DNA of 6,451 bases, from contig JAZOQZ010000015.1 of assembly GCA_045656345.1 (NCBI GenBank), positions 1 through 6,451 of the forward strand. The letters run 5' to 3'. The notes below the pieces were generated by a model. It did not search any database, was not told where the DNA came from, and saw only the letters and a program-made list of their open reading frames with translations. Positions 1-4,802 of the stretch are shown in pieces. Source of the DNA: SIG452 sp045656345 (GTDB taxonomy: Bacteria > Bacillota > Clostridia > UMGS1840). Each line of letters opens with the position of its first letter. Position 1 is the stretch's first letter. Both the position numbers and the translations under genes were made by a program.

Positions 1-30
1 ATCGCAAAAGAAATGGGGGTGGAGTTGTGA
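1..30 (+). CDS. C-terminal tail of an upstream small phage gene (partial)
   Basis: Only the last nine codons (IAKEMGVEL) and a TGA stop are inside the window. The frame is open from the first base. The stop overlaps a GTG start for the next gene in a GTGA arrangement, which is how most genes in this operon are joined, and that is the main reason to treat it as a real gene end. Too little is present to name a family. Confidence 0.4.
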   Translation: MAKEMGVEL

Positions 31-143
31 TTGAAGATGTAATTGATTATATCATTGGCTTGTGGTTTAGCATTATCTTATTCATTACTTGCCCGTTGTG
101 GGGTATTCCTTACATTCTGTACCAAAGAATAAAAAATAGATAA
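27..143 (+). CDS. Small single-span membrane protein (38 aa), unknown function
   Basis: This 38-residue protein begins at a GTG that overlaps the previous stop (GTGA). A G-rich stretch, GGGGGTGGAG at 15-24, serves as a close-spaced ribosome binding site. Residues about 8-32 are almost wholly hydrophobic or aromatic, giving one predicted membrane span. It is followed by a short basic tail (QRIKNR), which suggests the C-terminus stays in the cytoplasm by the positive-inside rule. No family is recognised. Tiny membrane proteins are common in early operons of Firmicutes phages, where known roles include superinfection exclusion and host-membrane modulation, but nothing here selects one. The non-ATG start and short length make it less certain than its neighbours, although it fills exactly the gap between two supported genes. 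Confidence 0.55.
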   Translation: MIEDVIDYIIGLWFSIILFITCPLWGIPYILYQRIKNR

Positions 144-157
144 GGGAGTGAACAAAA

Positions 158-325
158 ATGACAATGAGCGTAAGCGAAATGGAAACTATGCAGAGAATGA
201 TCGGAATGATTGAAGGTGCGGTTTATGGTATGGGAAAGCGTGAAAGCATTGTTTATGATGCTTTGGAAAACATCAACGCTGTTCTTGATAAAGCCGAAGT
301 TGTGTTTGGGGGTGAACAAAAATGA
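158..325 (+). CDS. Small phage protein (55 aa), unknown function
   Basis: The gene encodes a 55-residue soluble protein starting at ATG 158, with GGGAG at 144-148 nine bases upstream. A second in-frame ATG two codons later is a less well spaced alternative. The N-terminal third is very methionine-rich: seven of the first 17 residues are Met or follow the pattern M-x-x-M. The rest looks like two amphipathic helices, with no cysteines and no hydrophobic span. The stop TGA shares bases with the ATG of the next gene (ATGA), so translational coupling is likely. I do not recognise a family. Its place in the run of microgenes before the late regulator suggests an early or middle accessory role. Confidence 0.6.
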   Translation: MTMSVSEMETMQRMIGMIEGAVYGMGKRESIVYDALENINAVLDKAEVVFGGEQK

Positions 326-462
326 AAAAATGCAAGTATGAGCAGAAATACCGACACGGATTAACAAGGTGTCTGCGAGATGGCAGTTTGCGATATTGTT
401 CCCTTATGTGGTGTCCCCATTTCAAACCGACTTTGTTTTATAAATTGTTTTGGAGGTGGTGA
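322..462 (+). CDS. Cysteine-containing microprotein (46 aa), possible zinc-binding
   Basis: This 46-residue basic protein starts at an ATG overlapping the preceding stop (ATGA), with GGGGGTGA at 308-315 as ribosome binding site. Cysteines lie at residues 4, 17, 26 and 31, with a nearby histidine at 33. The spacing C-x12-C-x8-C-x4-C could form a small metal-binding knot, though it is not a textbook zinc finger. The C-terminal third is aromatic and basic (F, Y and W with K and R). It ends inside the ribosome binding site of the next gene, whose start lies two bases beyond its stop. No family is recognised, and zinc binding is inferred only from the cysteine count. Confidence 0.55.
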   Translation: MKKCKYEQKYRHGLTRCLRDGSLRYCSLMWCPHFKPTLFYKLFWRW

Positions 463-464
463 AA

Positions 465-809
465 ATGACCTGCAAAGATTGTGTGCATTATGAGGTGTGT
501 TTGGAAAGTGCAGAAGTTAAAAAAGAAAGTTTTATTTGCTTTGAAGAAGAAGGGATGGATTTGATCTGCGAATTTTTCAAACCAAAATCCCGCTTTGTGG
601 AGTTGCCTTGCGAGGTGGGGCAGACAATATACCGAGTGGGTAAAGGCAAAGTATGGGAATGGGAAATTGCAGTTGTTGAAGTTTATCCCGATGAGATTGC
701 TTTGGTTGATGATAGCGACAATTATATCAAGCCCGAAGAAATCGGCAAAACCGTCTTACTATCCCGTGAGCAAGCCGAAAATGCTTTGAAAGAGAGGGAG
801 AAGGAATGA
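465..809 (+). CDS. Conserved phage hypothetical protein with N-terminal Cys cluster (114 aa)
   Basis: This is a 114-residue acidic protein. ATG 465 is chosen because GGAGG at 452-456 lies eight bases upstream; a TTG at 450 in the same frame falls inside that ribosome binding site. The N-terminus has the pattern C-x2-C-x5-C, with cysteines at residues 3, 6 and 12 and two more at 26 and 36. A segment beginning LPC-x-VGQTIYRV follows. The C-terminus has the IGKTVLLSREQAENAL signature seen in many clostridial prophage hypothetical proteins (recalled from general knowledge, not searched). The cysteine half is probably a small zinc-binding module, and the rest looks like a compact beta-rich domain ending in a helix. 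The function of this common family is unknown. The last codons overlap the next gene's start. Confidence 0.8.
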   Translation: MTCKDCVHYEVCLESAEVKKESFICFEEEGMDLICEFFKPKSRFVELPCEVGQTIYRVGKGKVWEWEIAVVEVYPDEIALVDDSDNYIKPEEIGKTVLLSREQAENALKEREKE

Positions 810-925
810 CGGATGGTGCTATTGCTTTTTTACTTGGTGTCGGTGTCGGTGTTGTTACCGGGATTCTTTTGGCGATTCTTTTTTTGGTGTCAATGGATAG
901 TGATGGGAAAGGGAAAGACAAGTGA
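806..925 (+). CDS. Small single-span membrane protein (39 aa)
   Basis: This 39-residue protein starts at ATG 806, overlapping the previous stop (ATGA), with GGGAG at 796-800 as ribosome binding site. Residues about 5-29 form a continuous hydrophobic segment rich in Gly and Val with small-residue spacing (GVGVGVVTG), followed by a charged tail (DSDGKGKDK). It is therefore a predicted one-pass membrane microprotein. The small-xxx-small pattern is known to favour helix-helix packing, so self-association in the membrane is possible. The family is not recognised. A holin role is unlikely because it lies far from any lysis cassette and before the late genes, but it cannot be ruled out. Confidence 0.6.
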   Translation: MTDGAIAFLLGVGVGVVTGILLAILFLVSMDSDGKGKDK

Positions 926-1083
926 AACGAAAATATATTTGCAAGTATTGCGAAGCGGCAACGGATAACAGCAGTTGCGTATGTTCTTTGTGCAAAGAAA
1001 AATTGAGATTGATACGGCAAATTAAAGCGATACTGCTGCCGTATTACAAAAGCAAAAAGGCAAGAGAAAGGCAGAATAAATAA
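922..1083 (+). CDS. Zinc-ribbon microprotein (53 aa)
   Basis: The gene begins at GTG 922, overlapping the preceding TGA (GTGA), with AAAGGGA at 908-914 seven bases upstream. Residues 7-10 are C-K-Y-C and residues 19-24 are C-V-C-S-L-C. Two CxxC knuckles nine to eleven residues apart give a typical four-cysteine zinc ribbon in the first 25 residues. A strongly basic, probably helical tail follows (many K and R, ending KKARERQNK), which would suit nucleic-acid binding. Similar short zinc-ribbon proteins are frequent beside DUF1492-type regulators in clostridial phages; that is recollection and was not searched. Its exact role is unknown; binding to DNA, RNA or RNA polymerase are all plausible. 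Confidence 0.65.
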   Translation: MKRKYICKYCEAATDNSSCVCSLCKEKLRLIRQIKAILLPYYKSKKARERQNK

Positions 1084-1103
1084 TTCTTGAAAGGGGTAGC
1101 GTG

Positions 1104-1526
1104 ATGGATGAAAAAGCGGTGATTGAATGGCTTGAGCAGATTGCAAAACTGAATGAATTGATTCAAGCGAAAGAGTTTGAAGTCGCAGATATTATGGCGC
1201 AGGCAACAAAAATGACCGCAAGTCTTGACGGAATGCCCCACGGTGGCGGTGTGTCTGATAAGGTGGGGGATAATGCCGTAAAACTTGCGGATCGCCATAC
1301 GGACGAATTAAACGCTTTGAAACAACGGAAACAGTATATCATAGATACCATTAAGATGCTTCCGGCAAAAGAACTTGGGGTGTTGTACCGGGAATATGTG
1401 CGTGGTATGTCGCAAGAGCAGATTGCGGAAGATATGAATTACTGTACTGTTCAAGTGTGGCGAATCAAAAAAGCAGCGTTGCGAATGCTCTGTGAAATTC
1501 TCGAAAAAAAGGGGGATAGGTTTTAA
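1104..1526 (+). CDS. DUF1492/ArpU-like phage late transcription regulator with sigma-region-4-like HTH
   Basis: This 140-residue protein has the layout of the DUF1492/ArpU/RinA-type regulators of Firmicutes phages. These sit at the end of the early operon and activate the terminase and structural genes. Residues 1-35 form a heptad-like helix. Residues 44-55 carry the family-typical MPHGGG-SDKVG element. Residues 62-85 are a second long helix. Residues 86-130 resemble sigma factor region 4, with a helix-turn-helix at about 102-124 containing SQEQIAEDM and a recognition helix around TVQVWRIKK. ATG 1104 is preferred because AAGGGG at 1091-1096 is seven bases upstream; GTG 1101 would add one residue at poorer spacing. 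It ends in a terminator loop. Its probable target is the repeat-bearing promoter before terS. The family call is fairly sure; the target is inference. Confidence 0.85.
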   Translation: MDEKAVIEWLEQIAKLNELIQAKEFEVADIMAQATKMTASLDGMPHGGGVSDKVGDNAVKLADRHTDELNALKQRKQYIIDTIKMLPAKELGVLYREYVRGMSQEQIAEDMNYCTVQVWRIKKAALRMLCEILEKKGDRF

Positions 1527-1538
1527 CCTATCCCTTTT
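1504..1538. terminator. Bidirectional intrinsic terminator between convergent operons
   Basis: GGGATAGG at 1513-1520 pairs perfectly with CCTATCCC at 1527-1534 around a six-base loop. In the rightward transcript two G-U and two A-U pairs extend the stem to 12 bp, though only a short T run (1535-1538) follows. In the leftward transcript the eight-bp stem is followed by CC and seven T residues (complement of 1504-1510), a strong intrinsic terminator. The loop holds the TAA stop of the late regulator, and the right arm holds the TAG stop of the leftward ribbon-helix-helix gene. Confidence 0.85.
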
Positions 1539-1719
1539 GCATATCCTCTCTGATAAGCCGCTTCAAGTATGTTGCTGTTGCTTCTCCGGCGGCCTTCTTC
1601 GCTTCGATGTGGTCTATAATATCGCTGTCGGTTGGGAAGCAATCAAAGCGAATTGTTGTTATGCGCTCCTTGTACTTGGCGTTGTATTTTTTGTTTGCTC
1701 GTTTCTTGGATTCTAACAT
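1528..1719 (-). CDS. Ribbon-helix-helix DNA-binding protein (63 aa)
   Basis: This 63-residue basic protein is the last gene of the leftward block. A lysine/arginine-rich N-terminal arm (residues 5-18) is followed by a strand at about 19-26 (RITTIRFD). Helix A is at about 30-43 (DSDIIDHIEAKKAAGE) and helix B at about 46-59 (TATYLKRLIRED). This is the order and size of an Arc/MetJ-type ribbon-helix-helix domain, which dimerises and inserts the paired strands into the DNA major groove. The start has a clear AGGAG on the minus strand at 1726-1730, one base after the end of the upstream gene, so the two are coupled. No toxin partner is recognisable beside it, so an autoregulator or local repressor fits better than a classical antitoxin. 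The repeats at 4684-4715 are possible operators, which is inference. Confidence 0.72.
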   Translation of the reverse strand: MLESKKRANKKYNAKYKERITTIRFDCFPTDSDIIDHIEAKKAAGEATATYLKRLIREDMQKG

Positions 1720-1720
1720 T

Positions 1721-2260
1721 TTATTCTCCTTTCTGTATCTGTTTTGTTGTTTTGTAGTACGTGCAATTTAACCAATAGCTCCAATGGGGAACATATCGAA
1801 CCCCGTCAAGCTCAAGAGTAAAATCGCCCGGTGCGTACCAATATTCTTTTTCATTGCCGATAAAATTGATATGGTGCTTTTCTTTCATCCAACGCTTTAA
1901 CGCCGAAGGATATTCAGCAAAATTCGCTTTAACCGTTTCGGGAACTTCTGTAAAGGTGAATGTGCCGTCTGTGTTCATTGTTGCCTTTACAACGGTTTCA
2001 GCTCGTTTGCAAAAAGCTTCTGCCTCTTGCTTGTATTGGTTCAAAGCTTCCGGGAGTTCTTCGCATTCCTCGTCCGTAAGGTGTTCGACCCATTTTTGAC
2101 CGAGTATCAAAGGCTGGTGCAACGGGGAAAGCGGTTCAACATAAATCTCTATCCACGGTGTTCCGTCCATTGAGGACGGAAACACTTTGATTTCAAGCGG
2201 TATTCCGTTTATTTCGGTTTTACCCTTGTTTGCAAGGGATAACAATTCACATTTTGTCAT
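1721..2260 (-). CDS. Unrecognised aromatic-rich accessory protein (179 aa)
   Basis: This 179-residue soluble protein has no signal peptide or membrane span, and I do not recognise a family. Residues 15-45 look like beta strands (IPLEIKVF, PWIEIYVEP). Residues 61-96 form an acidic, probably helical segment rich in Glu. Residues 98-110 are another strand pair (GTFTFTEVP). Residues 112-130 hold the sequence ANFAEYPSALKRWMKEK. The C-terminus (139-171) is strikingly aromatic, with nine Trp or Tyr residues in about 30, including EYWYAPGDF and PHWSYW. A GAGGA motif lies about ten bases before the ATG on the minus strand. It starts 36 bases after the methyltransferase gene and ends one base before the ribbon-helix-helix gene, so it belongs to the same transcript. 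Protein-protein or base-stacking contacts are conceivable roles, but nothing is shown. Confidence 0.75.
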   Translation of the reverse strand: MTKCELLSLANKGKTEINGIPLEIKVFPSSMDGTPWIEIYVEPLSPLHQPLILGQKWVEHLTDEECEELPEALNQYKQEAEAFCKRAETVVKATMNTDGTFTFTEVPETVKANFAEYPSALKRWMKEKHHINFIGNEKEYWYAPGDFTLELDGVRYVPHWSYWLNCTYYKTTKQIQKGE

Positions 2261-2296
2261 TGCTTTATGTCCTCTCTGTTTCTGAATCTTGAATTT

Positions 2297-4039
2297 TTAA
2301 CAAATTCCGCTTGATAACAGCATAATTTGTTCCGGTTCAACGATAAAAGCGGATTTGTTTCTTAAAATCTCTTTGTATCGCTCTTTTCCTTGAAATTCGT
2401 TGATTGTTTGTTGTTCTTCCTCGGTCATATCCTCGTATGCTTTCTTGCCGTAGGAAGGCGGCAACCATCCTTTTCTCTGCGATGCAAACATATTGAATTT
2501 ATCTAAAAGGTCTTGATTTTTGAATTTCAGGTGGCAAGTGCCTTTTTTATAGAATGTCAAAACAAAATGTTCTGTTTCAATATTCTTTGCGTTTTCTCTT
2601 TTGAAATTGCTTTGCAGAAGAAAGAGAAGTCTTTCATCGTCCTGCAATTCGCAGATTCCATTTGCAAGAAAATTGAGAGTTTTCGACATATCAGAAAGGG
2701 TTCTGTATGCTTCTCTTTCGTCAAGGTGGTATTCGTAACCGTTTTTTGTGCAATATAAGCCATAACCAGTTCCGTGTACCTTGTATCTTGCCTCTTGTTT
2801 CCAAACGCCATAGAAAGGAATTATGATTTTTTGATTTAGTTTGTGTGCGCTGTTCGTTTTCCAGCCGTTGTAATAGTGAACATTATCGCAACCGTCATAT
2901 TGAGCGTGTCTTGTGAGTTTGTCAAACAGGGACAAAATCTCTTCTTCAATTCCTCGGACCGTGGCTTTCATATTTTCTTCCATAAGGAGCAGTATGTTTT
3001 TTTCTGTGAAATCAAATTTTCTGAAATCGTTAAGGCGAGAATGAAGATCTTCTCTCAAGCGGTTTGTAAGTTTGCCGGAAAAATTCGGGTTGTCAAAAAG
3101 GGTTTTCCAATAAATCCTTCTCGTTACCTCAAGATAATGATTTAAGTCGGCATTTTCTTCGCCCCAAATTTTCAAAGAAAATGCTTGGTTGTATCTGCTC
3201 TGGTTTTCAAATTCTGCGTATCTCTCGTTATACTTTGAAGAAAAAGCAATATATTCCTTGAAAAATGAAATTGCGGCGTTTACTTGCTCGTTATACTGCA
3301 TTACTGCTGCCTTGATCCAATCAAGTCCCATTCTCACAAGTTGTTTTTGTTCTTCTGTTTCCTCGGTATCAATTTTGATTTCTTTTGCCTTGTCGAGTTC
3401 TTCAAAAACCTTTGAATTAAAAATGCTTTCCGGGGCCGGAACATCAACCCAAACAACGGCGACTTCAACGGCGGTTTTTCTTTCGCAATCGTCCGCCAAA
3501 AAAGCATCGGAATAGTATTTTACAGTAGCGTTTAGATCGGAAAGTTTCTTGGAGAGTTCCAGCCGTGTATTCGTGTGAAGGTTTCGGAGAGTTTCAGCGT
3601 TGAGAATACAGAGAACACGGCCACCGAATTTTTCTTGAATTGCGATTGCTTTCAAAAGGTGCTTATCTGCATTAGCAAAGGGGGGATTCATAAAGATTAA
3701 ATCGTATTTTGTGTAAGTGTTGAAAGATAAAAAATCATCGTGAATAACGGGAAAGTCCTCGCCTTTTAACATTGCCCGGAAGTTAGGATCAATTTCGATG
3801 CACTCAACATCACAACGGGGAAATGCACGAAAGTCATAATCTCCATATTTTTTCAGATATTTTGCAATATCTCCCTTTCCTGCGCTCGGTTCAAGAACTT
3901 TAATATCGTATTTATATTCGTTTTTGAAACATCTGATTTCTTGGTGGAAGTCCTCAGAAATTCTATCTAAAAAGGATTTTGGCGTGGGGTAAAATTGGTT
4001 CTCGTTTTCTGAAATTTCAAAGATTCTTAATTGTTTCAT
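2297..4039 (-). CDS. Class I SAM-dependent DNA methyltransferase fused to DUF4942 (580 aa)
   Basis: This is a predicted amino-group DNA methyltransferase (N6-adenine or N4-cytosine). Residues 16-20 are FYPTP, an N-terminal motif common in phage methylases. Residues 49-57 (LEPSAGKGD) are motif I, the SAM-binding loop. CIEIDPN at about 80-86 supplies the acidic residue that contacts the SAM ribose. NPPF at 118-121 is catalytic motif IV. Motif I preceding IV is the gamma-type order. Residues from about 255 match DUF4942: RRIYWKTLF at 307-315, a KTN element at 394-396, and HFVLTFYKKGTCHLKF at 491-506 followed by D-LL-D-K-F-N. This half may recognise the target or a partner. No restriction endonuclease is present, so it looks like an orphan, useful against host restriction or for regulation. 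AAAGGA precedes the ATG. Confidence 0.88.
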   Translation of the reverse strand: MKQLRIFEISENENQFYPTPKSFLDRISEDFHQEIRCFKNEYKYDIKVLEPSAGKGDIAKYLKKYGDYDFRAFPRCDVECIEIDPNFRAMLKGEDFPVIHDDFLSFNTYTKYDLIFMNPPFANADKHLLKAIAIQEKFGGRVLCILNAETLRNLHTNTRLELSKKLSDLNATVKYYSDAFLADDCERKTAVEVAVVWVDVPAPESIFNSKVFEELDKAKEIKIDTEETEEQKQLVRMGLDWIKAAVMQYNEQVNAAISFFKEYIAFSSKYNERYAEFENQSRYNQAFSLKIWGEENADLNHYLEVTRRIYWKTLFDNPNFSGKLTNRLREDLHSRLNDFRKFDFTEKNILLLMEENMKATVRGIEEEILSLFDKLTRHAQYDGCDNVHYYNGWKTNSAHKLNQKIIIPFYGVWKQEARYKVHGTGYGLYCTKNGYEYHLDEREAYRTLSDMSKTLNFLANGICELQDDERLLFLLQSNFKRENAKNIETEHFVLTFYKKGTCHLKFKNQDLLDKFNMFASQRKGWLPPSYGKKAYEDMTEEEQQTINEFQGKERYKEILRNKSAFIVEPEQIMLLSSGIC

Positions 4040-4066
4040 TTTCTTTTCCTTTCTGCCGGGATTAGC

Positions 4067-4085
4067 CGCCGGGGGTCGGCGTTTT
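4067..4085. promoter_or_regulatory. GC-rich hairpin in the J-protein/methyltransferase intergenic gap
   Basis: CGCCG at 4067-4071 and CGGCG at 4077-4081 form a five-bp all-GC stem with a five-base loop, in the 53-base gap between the two leftward genes. Read rightward it is followed by TTTTATTATT, but no rightward gene needs a terminator here. In the leftward mRNA it would be a hairpin preceded by A residues, between the J-protein stop and the methyltransferase ribosome binding site. It could protect the downstream message or act as a weak block to antisense transcription. The structure is visible; the role is not. Confidence 0.35.
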
Positions 4086-4092
4086 ATTATTG

Positions 4093-4587
4093 TTAGATTG
4101 CTTCTGCGAGTTTGTCTTGCTGGATTCCGTTTACTGTTTCGCTTCCGAACATATCCCGAATATCATCAAGGGAAAAGTGTTTGCGGCTGTGCTTGCGGTA
4201 GCCGGGTTCGTGGTAGTACCAAGCGTTTTTATTTTTGCTGTACTGGAAACGCATTTTCTTGAGTTCTTCTTTGTTGGGGAAGGTGTTTCCAGTTACCCAA
4301 ATCCAAGAGCCGCAGATTTCAATATTGATTCCGTCAAGGTGAATCAGTTTTTCAATGATTGTGATAAACTGTTCGGGGGTTTCGGTGGTTTCGGTTTTTG
4401 CGGTGTAGGTTTCGCCGGTTGCGCTTCTGTGGGTGTCTTTCAGTTTTGCAAAGAGTTTTTCGTATTCGTTGTTGATCTCTTGCATATCAGAAGTTTTGCC
4501 GCCTTTGTCGGGGTGGTGCTTGAATACCAGTTTCTTGTATTCCTTCTTGAGTTCTTCAAGGGTGGTGGGATTGTTAAACCATTTCAT
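4093..4587 (-). CDS. Short J-domain (DnaJ-like) protein with C-terminal W/Y-rich domain (164 aa)
   Basis: The first gene of the leftward block encodes a 164-residue J-domain co-chaperone. Residues 1-52 are a compact J domain: basic helix II (EELKKEYKKLVFKH), the essential HPD at 25-27 in the context HPDKGG, then helix III ending EYEKLFAKLKD. HPD is the motif that stimulates Hsp70 ATPase, so host DnaK is the likely partner. There is no Gly/Phe region or zinc-finger domain, so it is not a general DnaJ. After a Thr-rich linker (53-72) comes a second domain (about 74-148) with GSWIWVTG at 93-100 and KNAWYY at 120-125. That pattern is seen in plasmid, phage and conjugative-element J proteins (recalled). 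ATG 4587 has AAGGAG (complement of 4598-4603) ten bases upstream; an upstream ATG at 4647 would add 20 residues without a ribosome binding site. Confidence 0.85.
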   Translation of the reverse strand: MKWFNNPTTLEELKKEYKKLVFKHHPDKGGKTSDMQEINNEYEKLFAKLKDTHRSATGETYTAKTETTETPEQFITIIEKLIHLDGINIEICGSWIWVTGNTFPNKEELKKMRFQYSKNKNAWYYHEPGYRKHSRKHFSLDDIRDMFGSETVNGIQQDKLAEAI

Positions 4588-4645
4588 TTTTCGTGTTCTC
4601 CTTTTCGGTTTGTTTTTGTGGGGCTGCTGCCCTCTCGGTGATTCC

Positions 4646-4674
4646 AATATACACCACCGCAGGAGTGTAAAAAA
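4646..4674 (-). promoter_or_regulatory. Possible leftward promoter for the accessory block
   Basis: On the minus strand TATATT (complement of 4646-4651) could serve as a -10 box, with the T-rich TTTTTTACA (complement of 4666-4674) in the -35 area. The spacing to TTTACA is only 14 bases and to TTTTTT 17, so the -35 is poor. The block needs a start site between 4588 and about 4800, and this is the best match I see. The TCGTTTACA repeats just upstream could help recruit polymerase or repress it. Confidence 0.25.
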
Positions 4675-4683
4675 GGTATTTTG

Positions 4684-4715
4684 TGTAAACGATTTGTGAA
4701 CGAATTGTAAACGAT
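4684..4715. repeat. Three 11-bp phased direct repeats, TGTRAACGA type
   Basis: TGTAAACGAT (4684), TGTGAACGAA (4695) and TGTAAACGAT (4706) start exactly 11 bases apart, and the first and third are identical over ten bases. One helical turn of spacing puts every copy on the same DNA face, as expected for cooperative binding of a regulator. The array lies between the leftward J-protein gene and the rightward late promoter, upstream of both. The ribbon-helix-helix protein or a phage repressor outside the window could bind here. An iteron-like replication role is possible but unsupported by any initiator gene in the window. Confidence 0.7.
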
Positions 4716-4740
4716 GGGCGGCGAAAAAGATATGGCGGCT

Positions 4741-4770
4741 TGTAATGAAATGTAATGGAATGTAATGTTA
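4741..4770. repeat. Three 10-bp direct repeats, TGTAATG type, upstream of the late promoter
   Basis: TGTAATGAAA (4741), TGTAATGGAA (4751) and TGTAATGTTA (4761) repeat TGTAATG at exact 10-base steps. The array ends nine bases before a consensus -10 box and covers the place where a -35 would lie; no TTGACA-like -35 is found there. This is the expected layout of activator sites at an activator-dependent promoter. The DUF1492-type regulator is the best candidate binder, by position and by its sigma-region-4-like fold. The repeats are seen directly; the binder is inferred. Confidence 0.75.
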
Positions 4771-4775
4771 TAAGG

Positions 4776-4784
4776 TGATATAAT
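4776..4784 (+). promoter_or_regulatory. Extended -10 late promoter (TGATATAAT) for terminase/late genes
   Basis: TATAAT at 4779-4784 is a perfect sigma-A -10 box and is preceded by TG-n (4776-4778), the extended -10 element. With 17-base spacing the -35 hexamer would be TGGAAT at 4756-4761, a poor match, and it falls inside the 10-bp repeats. Transcription would start near 4791 and read towards terS. A good -10 with activator-like repeats in place of the -35 is typical of phage late promoters that need an activator. Confidence 0.65.
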
Positions 4785-4802
4785 GCTATTGTGAAATAAT
4801 AT

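Noticed and set aside
727..1146. 139-codon leftward ORF across the microgene cluster
   Set aside because: It is antisense to three supported, coupled rightward genes, shows low-complexity Pro/Thr/Ser composition, and matches no recognised family.
1492..1716. 74-codon rightward ORF antisense to the ribbon-helix-helix gene
   Set aside because: It overlaps the regulator's end and crosses the terminator, has no ribosome binding site, and mirrors a gene with a clear fold and AGGAG.
4620..4631. GGGCTGCTGCCC inverted repeat in the J-protein leader
   Set aside because: A four-bp stem with a four-base loop is too weak to call a regulatory element without conservation data.
4090..4641. 183-codon rightward ORF antisense to the J-domain gene
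   Set aside because: It mirrors the J-domain reading frame, which has a clear HPD motif and ribosome binding site. The antisense product is a Phe/Val-rich low-complexity sequence without a ribosome binding site.
4588..4647. 20-residue N-terminal extension of the J protein from an ATG at 4647
   Set aside because: The J domain starts at MKWF, preceded by AAGGAG. The extension would translate through the ribosome binding site and has no binding site of its own.
4684..4770. Repeats as a CRISPR array or replication origin
   Set aside because: The units are only 10-11 bases and contiguous, with no spacers, and no cas or replication-initiator gene is in the window. Regulator binding sites are the simpler reading.
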